Positions 1 through 5,208 of a stretch of DNA of 5,208 bases are shown here, piece by piece (position 1 is the stretch's first letter; every line of letters begins with the position of its first letter). Source of the DNA: Methyloglobulus sp. (lineage in GTDB: Bacteria; Pseudomonadota; Gammaproteobacteria; Methylococcales; Methylomonadaceae); contig JABFSV010000067.1 in assembly GCA_013140405.1 (NCBI GenBank), positions 1-5,208 on the forward strand, in the 5' to 3' direction. The notes under the pieces were generated by a model. That model was not told the origin of the DNA, searched no databases, and saw only the letters and a program-made list of their open reading frames with translations. The position numbers and the translations under genes are program-made.

Positions 1-1004
1 GTTTTCGGTGGTGTTGCCCAATCCAATGCGTTGATATCTTCAAAGCGGAAGATAAACACCGCACTCGCATCGGCTTTTTCACTATCCAAGCCGCCAGCGC
101 GCGCCATAGCCTGAGCCAAAGAAATACCTTGTGCCTCAAAATTTATCTCAAGGTTTTTGCTGGTTGCGCCCAATACCGTGAAACTCGAAGGTTGGAACAA
201 GGCGGTAACAATATCCCCTGGTTTCAACATAATATTTTGCTTTGGGTCACGAATAACGGTATCCAAGGCCATTGCTTGAACTTGCTTGCCCCGTGTAAGC
301 TGTAGCGTAATTTTTTCCACGGGCTGGCGAATACCGCCAGCCGCCGCGAGCGCATCTAAAAGACTTTCACCTCTAGCAGTCAATGGCATACGTATACTTG
401 TAGCCACTTCACCTACGACTGTGACGTTAGACGTATTATTATGAATCACCCGCACCAGAACCTGAGGCTGGTTTGCCTTTCCCTTAAGCCGCCCTGCAAT
501 TTTCGTCTCAATTTGATGAGGCGTTCGCCCAGCCACTTGAACTTGTCCAGCAAAAGGCATATTGATGTTCCCGTCACTCCCCACCATCTGCTCAGGAAAT
601 GTTGTAACGTGAGTGGTAGACGGTCCGGCGCTCGGCTCTGTAGCTGCTCCCCCAAAAAGCATTGCGGGCGGGGCTTCCCAGACCGATAACTCAATCACAT
701 CGCCGGCATCAATCACATAACCTAGCTTTTTTGAGCTTCCAAAGGTCTCGGAAAACAGAGTCTGCTTACGCCTTGCAAGTAATCTCTGGGCAACTGCCCC
801 ATCTATATTTACCTGTTGAATGCCATTTTGTTTCAGGTCGTCGTATTTTTCCTCCACCTGGCTAAGAGTAGGCCCAGCAGAACCAAACCACTCGGGCAAC
901 ATAGCGCATCCAGAAAGTACCGACCCACATCCCAAGATTAATGCCAATAGACCAACACGATAGGAATTAGAACGCAAAACCAGCCAATTTACTTCCATAA
1001 TCAT
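1..1004 (-). CDS. Polysaccharide export outer-membrane lipoprotein (Wza/KpsD/BexD-like), 3' end cut by window edge
   Basis: The first 334 codons are visible with no stop, and the frame runs off the left edge. The N-terminus is a lipoprotein signal: a basic stretch, a hydrophobic run at about residues 17-31 and a lipobox LSGC with the lipidated Cys at 33. A polysaccharide export (Poly_export) domain follows at about 95-188 (YVIDAGDVIELSVWE, then GSDGNINMPFAGQVQVAGRT). Two SLBB-type units come next, at about 193-270 (VTVVGEV, LLDALAAAGGI, LKPGDIV) and from about 274 (FTVLGAT, LAQAMARAGGL). Known family members form the periplasmic and outer-membrane channel through which capsule or exopolysaccharide leaves the cell. 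The missing end should hold the rest of SLBB2 and the C-terminal membrane segment. Two ATGs compete, at 1004 and 998. The upstream GAAGAG lies 3 bases from the first and 9 from the second, so 998 may be the true start. Family assignment is firm; the subtype and the polymer carried are not determined. Confidence 0.93.
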   Translation of the reverse strand, partial: MIMEVNWLVLRSNSYRVGLLALILGCGSVLSGCAMLPEWFGSAGPTLSQVEEKYDDLKQNGIQQVNIDGAVAQRLLARRKQTLFSETFGSSKKLGYVIDAGDVIELSVWEAPPAMLFGGAATEPSAGPSTTHVTTFPEQMVGSDGNINMPFAGQVQVAGRTPHQIETKIAGRLKGKANQPQVLVRVIHNNTSNVTVVGEVATSIRMPLTARGESLLDALAAAGGIRQPVEKITLQLTRGKQVQAMALDTVIRDPKQNIMLKPGDIVTALFQPSSFTVLGATSKNLEINFEAQGISLAQAMARAGGLDSEKADASAVFIFRFEDINALDWATPPK

Positions 1005-1034
1005 TTTCTCTTCGTCACTTTAATATCTTTAATT

Positions 1035-1078
1035 CGCCAGCAGGTGCACATCAACACCCGTGGAATTCAACACTGGCG
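1035..1078 (-). promoter_or_regulatory. Nested inverted repeat in the leader of the export gene
   Basis: CGCCAG at 1035-1040 pairs with CTGGCG at 1073-1078, giving a 6-bp stem. Inside it, GGTG at 1043-1046 can pair with CACC at 1055-1058. The same stretch carries a direct repeat, TCAACAC at 1051-1057 and 1067-1073, 16 bases apart. The structure starts about 30 bases before the export-gene start codon, so it could be a 5' leader structure or an operator region. The stems are short and no regulator can be named. Confidence 0.3.
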
Positions 1079-1201
1079 GCCATCATCATATACTGAACAA
1101 TCTTGCACGAGCCTTATCGAGAAAATTCGATCAATTCGGTTTATTTTAATGAAGTCGCTCAGTTTCATTTATCGATTACCACCTAAGGACAAGTATTTTC
1201 A

Positions 1202-1219
1202 GCGTAATGGGAATTACGC
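1202..1219 (-). terminator. Short hairpin after the glycosyltransferase gene, weak terminator candidate
   Basis: GCGTAAT at 1202-1208 and ATTACGC at 1213-1219 form a perfect 7-bp stem with a 4-base loop, about 60 bases past the glycosyltransferase stop. No T-run follows on the minus strand (the next bases read TGAAAATACTTG), so it is not a classic Rho-independent terminator. It could instead protect the 3' end of the upstream mRNA or bind a regulator. Confidence 0.3.
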
Positions 1220-1281
1220 CGATTCTACACGATATTTTCGTATCAACAGTTGCATTCTCTGTTGGGGAATCATTGTCTTTC

Positions 1282-2172
1282 CTACCCATCAAGCCGCTTG
1301 TCGTTGGTCAATCTGGCAAGGAGTAATTCTTTATCTCTACCCCGCATCCACTGCGTCGCCTCGTACACTGCCGACAAGACTTCGTCCCGGATCGAAATAT
1401 CTTCGCTTACAATTGCACGACCCGAAATAAGCTCCTCGGCATATGTCAGCAACCATTCTTTGGGAGCGCTACCCAAATGCCTATCCAACACCTGCATCCC
1501 CTCCAAGATCACCACCCGTCGCATGCGTAAGGTGATACAGCCATCATGTAACCGAGAGTACGCCTGTAACGCATCCACAAAGCCGATACGATCTGGGAAA
1601 GCAAGAAACCCACGTAACCAATAATCGAAATCGAATGCCGTTTTCAGATTCTCGTCTAGGTTACCAAGTAGAACCCACAATGCTCGCTGAAAAAACACCG
1701 TCGGCTGGCAAATGAAACAGCCTTCTGCAAATCGGATGACCGATGTCGATGGTGGCAAGGTTGGATAATTGTTCAGTCGCTTGTCGTTACCATCGATGTG
1801 CTGACCCTGTCCATACACCATTAGCCACATCGGATTCGCTTGAAAAGCATCCACTGCCCGACGCACCGCACCTGACGTATAAAGATCATCTGAATTCAAC
1901 CAGCCCACAACAGTACCTAGCGCCTTGTCCAATGCAGCATTGATAGCTTGGCTCGGGCCGCTATCCCTGCGTGAAAACCATCGCAAACGTCCGTCATTCA
2001 TCTGTAGCGCCTTGAGCAAATCGACCGTACCATCATCAGAGCCTCCATCGGCAACGATCAATTCAATGTTTGGGTAATCCTGCTCAAGAACACTACGGAT
2101 TGCTGCCTCGATAAACCCCACTTGGTTATATGACGGCATGACCACTGAAACAAGAGGTTGTGAAGCAGTCAC
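1282..2172 (-). CDS. Family 2 (GT-A) glycosyltransferase
   Basis: The 296-residue protein has the GT2 nucleotide-sugar fold. The first strand and loop read VSVVMPSYN at 8-16. ADGGSDDGT at 41-49 contains the nucleotide-contacting Asp42. GWLNSDD at 90-96 is the DXD-like metal-binding motif (Asp95, Asp96). CQPTVFF lies at 155-161, and FDFDYWLR at 180-187 sits where the catalytic base is expected. There is no signal peptide or clear membrane helix, so it is probably a cytoplasmic or membrane-associated enzyme that extends a lipid-linked glycan. It begins 18 bases after the fcl stop and is probably in the same transcript, which makes GDP-fucose a possible donor; GT2 sequence alone does not fix the sugar. 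The start is GTG at 2172. It is the only usable start between the in-frame fcl stop and the conserved first strand. Its GAAGGG purine run directly abuts the codon, so initiation may depend on ribosomes finishing fcl. Confidence 0.9.
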   Translation of the reverse strand: MTASQPLVSVVMPSYNQVGFIEAAIRSVLEQDYPNIELIVADGGSDDGTVDLLKALQMNDGRLRWFSRRDSGPSQAINAALDKALGTVVGWLNSDDLYTSGAVRRAVDAFQANPMWLMVYGQGQHIDGNDKRLNNYPTLPPSTSVIRFAEGCFICQPTVFFQRALWVLLGNLDENLKTAFDFDYWLRGFLAFPDRIGFVDALQAYSRLHDGCITLRMRRVVILEGMQVLDRHLGSAPKEWLLTYAEELISGRAIVSEDISIRDEVLSAVYEATQWMRGRDKELLLARLTNDKRLDG

Positions 2173-2190
2173 CCCTTCAAACCACCAATT

Positions 2191-3159
2191 TTAATTTCGA
2201 AATCTATTCTGATTTTCAAGAAACCAACGATAAGCATCTCGTAATCCTTCGTCCAATAAAATGCCCGCCTGCCAGCCAAGTGCTTTCAGGCGAGAGACAT
2301 CCATAAGTTTGCGCGGCGAACCATCGGGCTTACTGGCATCGAACACCAGCTTTCCTGCAAAGCCAGCTACCTTCGCCACAGTTTCTGCCAATTCACGTAT
2401 CGTACAATCAACGCCCGATCCCACATTAATGTGGGAAAGCATTGGCTGAGTGTTCGCACGGTATACAGTATTTTCCAGATTCATCACATATACGCTCGCC
2501 GCAGCCATATCGTCAACATGCAAAAACTCCCGCTTCGGCGTACCACTGCCCCAGATAACCACCTCATCCGCATTCGACAGAACCGCCTCATGGAAGCGGC
2601 GCAACAATGCAGGAATAACGTGGGAATTTTCCGGATGATAATTGTCGTGAGGGCCATACAGGTTTGTCGGCATCACCGAACGGTAATCTCGATCATATTG
2701 CCGATTGTAGCTCTCACAAAGCTTGATGCCGGCAATCTTTGCAATCGCATAAGGTTCGTTGGTCGATTCTAGCACTCCAGTCAACAACGCCTCTTCGCGC
2801 ATTGGCTGTTCGGCCAATTTGGGATAGATACACGATGAACCCAGGAACAATAATTTTTGTACGCCAGCTAAATGTGCAGCATGGATTATATTGCATTCCA
2901 TCATCAGGTTTTCATAGATGAATTGCGCTGGATAGGTATTATTGGCATGAATACCACCCACCTTCGCCGCAGCCAGATAGACCTGGTCGATTTTTTGATC
3001 CCGAAAAAATTTCTGCACGTCCGCCTGATTAGTCAAATCCAGATCATCGCGGGAACACGTCACTACCTCGCAATTACCCCTCGCCAACTGCCGGATGATG
3101 GCTGACCCCACCATCCCCCGATGACCAGCGACGTAAACTCGAACAGTACGATTATTCAT
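2191..3159 (-). CDS. fcl: GDP-L-fucose synthase (GDP-4-keto-6-deoxy-mannose 3,5-epimerase/4-reductase)
   Basis: This enzyme epimerises GDP-4-keto-6-deoxy-D-mannose at C3 and C5, then reduces C4 with NADPH to give GDP-L-fucose. It belongs to the extended short-chain dehydrogenase family and is cytoplasmic. From the start at 3159 it is 322 residues, against 321 for E. coli Fcl (WcaG). The NADP-binding loop is GHRGMVG at 12-18. Ser108 and Cys110 (in LGSSCIYP), Tyr137 and Lys141 (in EPYAIAK) and His180 (in ENSHVIPAL) each sit one residue after the E. coli catalytic set. [12 protein letters not shown] at 206-217 is also typical of the family. The ATG at 3159 gives [15 protein letters not shown], the normal N-terminus. 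An earlier in-frame ATG at 3183 would add eight residues and has no visible ribosome site. The chosen start overlaps the end of gmd by 8 bases, suggesting translational coupling. Also known as wcaG. Confidence 0.97.
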   Translation of the reverse strand: MNNRTVRVYVAGHRGMVGSAIIRQLARGNCEVVTCSRDDLDLTNQADVQKFFRDQKIDQVYLAAAKVGGIHANNTYPAQFIYENLMMECNIIHAAHLAGVQKLLFLGSSCIYPKLAEQPMREEALLTGVLESTNEPYAIAKIAGIKLCESYNRQYDRDYRSVMPTNLYGPHDNYHPENSHVIPALLRRFHEAVLSNADEVVIWGSGTPKREFLHVDDMAAASVYVMNLENTVYRANTQPMLSHINVGSGVDCTIRELAETVAKVAGFAGKLVFDASKPDGSPRKLMDVSRLKALGWQAGILLDEGLRDAYRWFLENQNRFRN

Positions 3160-4234
3160 GGTAATCAAACGCGGCAAACCCATGCCGTTTTACTAATTCA
3201 TCCCGTTCAGCAGCTTTCAAGTCTTCCCGTGCCATCTCGGCAACCAGATCTGAAAAACTTGTTTTTGGCACCCAACCCAGTTTTTCCTTAGCTTTTGTAG
3301 GATCGCCCAACAACGTTTCCACTTCTGTAGGGCGAAAATAACGAGGGTCTACTGCAACAATGCACTTACCTTCGGCGGTGTAAGCCTTTTCATCGACTCC
3401 CACACCTTTCCAGTTAATTGCCAACCCCAACTCAACTGCCGCTGCATTTACAAAATCGCGAACGCTATACTGTATTCCGGTCGCAATCACAAAATCTTCT
3501 GGCTGCTCTTGCTGCAACATCAACCACTGCATTTCCACATAATCCCGTGCATGACCCCAATCCCGTTTTGCATCCATATTGCCCAAATACAAACAATCTT
3601 GTAAGCCTAACTTGATACGTGCCAAGGCGCGGGTGATCTTACGGGTCACAAAGGTCTCACCACGAACGGGAGATTCATGATTGAACAGAATACCATTGCA
3701 GGCATACATGCCATAGGCTTCACGATAATTTACCGTAATCCAGTAGGCATATAATTTGGCCACCGCATAAGGGCTGCGCGGGTAAAATGGCGTGGTTTCC
3801 TTCTGTGGGATCTCCTGCACCAATCCATATAACTCGGAAGTTGATGCCTGATAAAACCGCGTTTTTTTCTCCAGACCCAGTATGCGGATAGCTTCCAAAA
3901 TCCGCAAAGCGCCTAGCGCATCAGAATTCGCCGTATATTCTGGCTCTTCAAAAGAAACCGCAACATGACTTTGTGCCGCAAGATTATAGATCTCATCCGG
4001 CTGAACTTGCTGAATGATACGGATCAAACAAGAAGAATCCGTTAAATCCCCATGATGAAGCACAAACTGGCGAGTCTGGACATGTGGATCTTGATACAAA
4101 TGGTCAATTCGATCAGTGTTGAATAGCGACGTACGGCGCTTAATGCCGTGGACTTCATAACCCTTTTCTAATAGAAACTCAGCCAAATAAGCACCATCTT
4201 GACCGGTAACACCTGTAATTAAAGCTTTTTTCAT
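3152..4234 (-). CDS. gmd: GDP-mannose 4,6-dehydratase
   Basis: Gmd removes water from GDP-D-mannose to make GDP-4-keto-6-deoxy-D-mannose, the branch point to GDP-L-fucose and related deoxysugars. The product is 360 residues, normal for bacterial Gmd. It shows the N-terminal NADP loop GVTGQDG at 8-14, [13 protein letters not shown] at 84-96, the active-site stretch STSELYG at 131-137 (Thr132, Glu134) and the YxxxK pair Tyr156/Lys160. The substrate-binding region [17 protein letters not shown] lies at about 184-200, with [14 protein letters not shown] at 224-237. Catalytic positions are one less than in E. coli Gmd. The ATG at 4234 has a modest GGA seven bases upstream. The gene opens the gmd-fcl-glycosyltransferase group, and the next gene supplies the following enzyme of the pathway. 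Upstream lies an AT-rich gap with a palindrome that could regulate it. No frame damage or missing residue was seen. Confidence 0.98.
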   Translation of the reverse strand: MKKALITGVTGQDGAYLAEFLLEKGYEVHGIKRRTSLFNTDRIDHLYQDPHVQTRQFVLHHGDLTDSSCLIRIIQQVQPDEIYNLAAQSHVAVSFEEPEYTANSDALGALRILEAIRILGLEKKTRFYQASTSELYGLVQEIPQKETTPFYPRSPYAVAKLYAYWITVNYREAYGMYACNGILFNHESPVRGETFVTRKITRALARIKLGLQDCLYLGNMDAKRDWGHARDYVEMQWLMLQQEQPEDFVIATGIQYSVRDFVNAAAVELGLAINWKGVGVDEKAYTAEGKCIVAVDPRYFRPTEVETLLGDPTKAKEKLGWVPKTSFSDLVAEMAREDLKAAERDELVKRHGFAAFDYHE

Positions 4235-4257
4235 TAATTATTCCATAAAAAGTTTAT

Positions 4258-4272
4258 TGCATTGGCAATGCA
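4258..4272. promoter_or_regulatory. Perfect 15-bp palindrome upstream of gmd
   Basis: TGCATTG at 4258-4264 and CAATGCA at 4266-4272 are exact inverted copies around one central base. The near edge lies 24 bases before the gmd start codon. A dyad with almost no loop fits a dimeric repressor or activator site better than an RNA hairpin. No regulator can be named from the window, and no promoter was found beside it to support the role. Confidence 0.4.
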
Positions 4273-4436
4273 TATTCAGAAATAGTTCCAAACTCACAGC
4301 CTTCGTAAGCTATAACCTCACTCCTAATTCTAGTAGCTAATATCAGATCAGCCTACAAAAAGATCTCACACCCATTTTATATCTAAACATCTGGGCGGTT
4401 TTGGTTCGAACTCATGCAAGTTATAATTGACAACAG

Positions 4437-4673
4437 TCATTCAAAAGATATTTCTCGCATTATCGCGACAAATAAACCCACGGATAGATAATAATCCTTG
4501 ATTCCAAAGTCTCTTTGTCTCTTAAAATGACCATAAATGCAGATTGTCCGTGAGTATTTATGAGCAATTCTATTCAAATTTAATCGTTTAGACACCTCTC
4601 CGAACATCTCATTATAATAACTAAAGTGATATCGAACCAAACCAGCTTTTAAAAACCTCCTTGATGCTTGCAC
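4437..4673 (-). CDS. Doubtful small hypothetical ORF or gene remnant (78 codons)
   Basis: The frame begins at a GTG and encodes a basic 78-residue product rich in Arg, Lys, Tyr and Phe, with no motif I recognise. There is no ribosome site before the GTG. A strong AAGGAGG does occur near 4658-4664, but inside the frame and with no ATG at proper distance after it. The frame is in phase with the gene to its right: beyond that gene's TGA at 4707-4709, eleven sense codons lead to this GTG. It may be the decayed tail of a longer ancestral gene, a chance open frame in AT-rich DNA, or least likely a real small protein. Confidence 0.2.
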   Translation of the reverse strand: MQASRRFLKAGLVRYHFSYYNEMFGEVSKRLNLNRIAHKYSRTICIYGHFKRQRDFGIKDYYLSVGLFVAIMREISFE

Positions 4674-4706
4674 TACTCGTTTTAGGGTATGAAAGCAATT
4701 AATTGG

Positions 4707-5208
4707 TCAATTCATGTTCTGCATATTAATTCTATTTGGCGCACTTAGACTAACTTCTGAAACTTCAAGCGACCCAGCGAATCGAACATGACTCCATCTT
4801 CTAAAACGATAATCTGTTCCCTTGAGTACTTTTGATCCGTCAAGAAGAATCGGAGTTTTATCATCGGGTTTATGTTCAATATGAATGAGAGGCCATAATT
4901 TATCCTCACCTTTGCGGGGAGTAGGCATCCTAAAGTTGACCGCCACACGCATTTTTGGTTTGCCCAACTTTTCTCGCGATCTGCTGATCTCCAGCACCAG
5001 CCACATGTGCTTACCATTGGGATCATCCACTTCAGCTACAGCAAAGATAGCGGAGGATGAATCGAGCAATTTAGCGTTGATTTCCAGGCGCTCATAAGGC
5101 GCGAGCGAGCGCTCATAATCCAGAAGCATGTCATGCTCGCCCTCTAATTGGGCTGGCAACGGCGTTAGTTTTATACGATCACCTTCTGGCATCTTTTTCA
5201 GTTCTGCG
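4707..5208 (-). CDS. Unrecognised protein, C-terminal 166 residues only (5' end outside window)
   Basis: The frame is open from the right edge to a TGA at 4707-4709. An ATG at 5192 exists, but the five codons before it (AELKK) are also open and no ribosome site precedes it, so the true start is probably beyond the window. I do not recognise the family. The visible part is soluble-looking, without membrane helices. Hydrophobic stretches alternate with charged or Gly/Pro-rich turns (for example AIFAVAEV, HMWLVLEIS, MRVAVNF, LWPLIHIEH, VRFAGSLEVSEVSLS), suggesting a beta-sandwich type C-terminal domain. It also has a near-repeat, YERSLAP followed by YERLEIN. Sampled GC (about 48%) is like the polysaccharide genes and unlike the AT-rich gap after it. 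Position suggests a role in the same locus, but that is only inference. Confidence 0.75.
   Translation of the reverse strand, partial: AELKKMPEGDRIKLTPLPAQLEGEHDMLLDYERSLAPYERLEINAKLLDSSSAIFAVAEVDDPNGKHMWLVLEISRSREKLGKPKMRVAVNFRMPTPRKGEDKLWPLIHIEHKPDDKTPILLDGSKVLKGTDYRFRRWSHVRFAGSLEVSEVSLSAPNRINMQNMN

Larger units (their letters stand above)
1005..1281 (-). other. Intergenic gap between glycosyltransferase and export gene, likely leader/promoter region
   Basis: These 277 bases separate the glycosyltransferase stop from the export-gene start, while the three genes upstream are nearly contiguous. The export gene may therefore have its own promoter here. I found no convincing -35/-10 pair. A TAGAAT at 1222-1227 (minus strand) has TTGATA upstream, but the spacer is only 13 bases. 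Two inverted repeats lie inside and are listed separately. I see no credible coding frame; plus-strand frames here run on into the antisense of the glycosyltransferase. Confidence 0.6.
4235..4706 (-). other. AT-rich gap upstream of gmd, promoter region expected
   Basis: About 470 bases lie between the stop of the right-hand gene and gmd. Two sampled 60-base lines (4321-4380 and 4501-4560) are 33-35% GC, against roughly 48-53% in sampled lines of gmd and the right-hand gene. The promoter of the gmd group should lie here. TATAAA-like boxes occur (for example on the minus strand near 4376-4384), but none has a matching -35 at proper spacing, so I do not call one. The stretch holds one doubtful small reading frame and a 15-bp palindrome, both listed separately. 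It could be a junction between gene modules. Confidence 0.6.

Noticed and set aside
441..694. Open frames on both strands inside the export gene
   Set aside because: They are shadows of the export lipoprotein frame, which has a full domain match through this stretch.
1061..1081. GAATTC followed by CACTGGCGGCC, resembling a cloning-vector polylinker
   Set aside because: The resemblance is partial and the flanking DNA does not continue as vector, so I treat it as chance.
1064..1081. Possible sigma-54 type -24/-12 promoter around TGGCCGCCAGTGTTGA on the minus strand
   Set aside because: The GG is not followed by GC at the required 10-base interval.
1173..1183. Minus-strand GGTGGTAATCG, resembling the ops element (GGCGGTAG) recognised by RfaH in polysaccharide operons
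   Set aside because: It has only six of eight core matches, with two core mismatches, and no other JUMPstart-like sequence nearby.
1044..1624. Two long plus-strand frames (about 124-128 codons) over the gap and the 3' end of the glycosyltransferase
   Set aside because: They are mostly antisense to a well supported GT2 gene, show no known motif and no ribosome site.
2431..2772. 113-codon plus-strand frame
   Set aside because: It lies wholly antisense to fcl, whose catalytic residues are intact.
4396..4416. GGTTCGAACTC, resembling the T-loop of a tRNA
   Set aside because: The flanking bases do not form a T-stem on either strand and no acceptor or anticodon arm is present.
4426..4455. Plus-strand TTGACA, a consensus -35 box
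   Set aside because: No good -10 follows at 16-18 bases, and no plus-strand gene lies downstream.
5088..5118. GCGCTCATAA repeated 21 bases apart
   Set aside because: It is explained by the repeated YER residues (YERSLAP/YERLEIN) in the coding frame, with only two copies.

Overview
The window looks like part of a surface or exopolysaccharide locus from a Gram-negative bacterium, most likely a beta- or gammaproteobacterium. The clues are a lipoprotein of the Wza/KpsD/BexD outer-membrane export family, E. coli-like Gmd and Fcl enzymes, and coding GC near 50% in sampled lines. I cannot name a species. Every gene I can support lies on the minus strand, so transcription runs from the right end of the window to the left.

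Reading in the direction of transcription: the window opens at 5208 inside an unrecognised gene, of which only the last 166 codons are visible. A roughly 470-base AT-rich stretch follows (4706-4235). It holds one doubtful small reading frame and, close to the next gene, a perfect 15-bp palindrome. Next come three tightly packed genes: gmd (GDP-mannose 4,6-dehydratase), fcl (GDP-L-fucose synthase, overlapping gmd by 8 bases) and a family 2 glycosyltransferase starting at a GTG 18 bases after the fcl stop. A 277-base gap with two inverted repeats follows. The last gene is the polysaccharide export lipoprotein, which runs off the left edge.

Taken together, Gmd and Fcl convert GDP-D-mannose to GDP-L-fucose in two steps. 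The glycosyltransferase probably adds a sugar, possibly fucose, to a repeat unit or acceptor. The export lipoprotein would form the outer-membrane outlet for the polymer. The chemistry of the first two steps is secure from catalytic residues. The glycosyltransferase's donor and acceptor, and the link between the fucose genes and this exporter, are inferred from proximity.

I saw no tRNA, rRNA, CRISPR array, insertion sequence or convincing sigma-70 promoter. The core genes belong to known families. The less explained parts are the unrecognised C-terminus at the right edge, the open frame that continues past its stop codon, and the palindromes in the two gaps.
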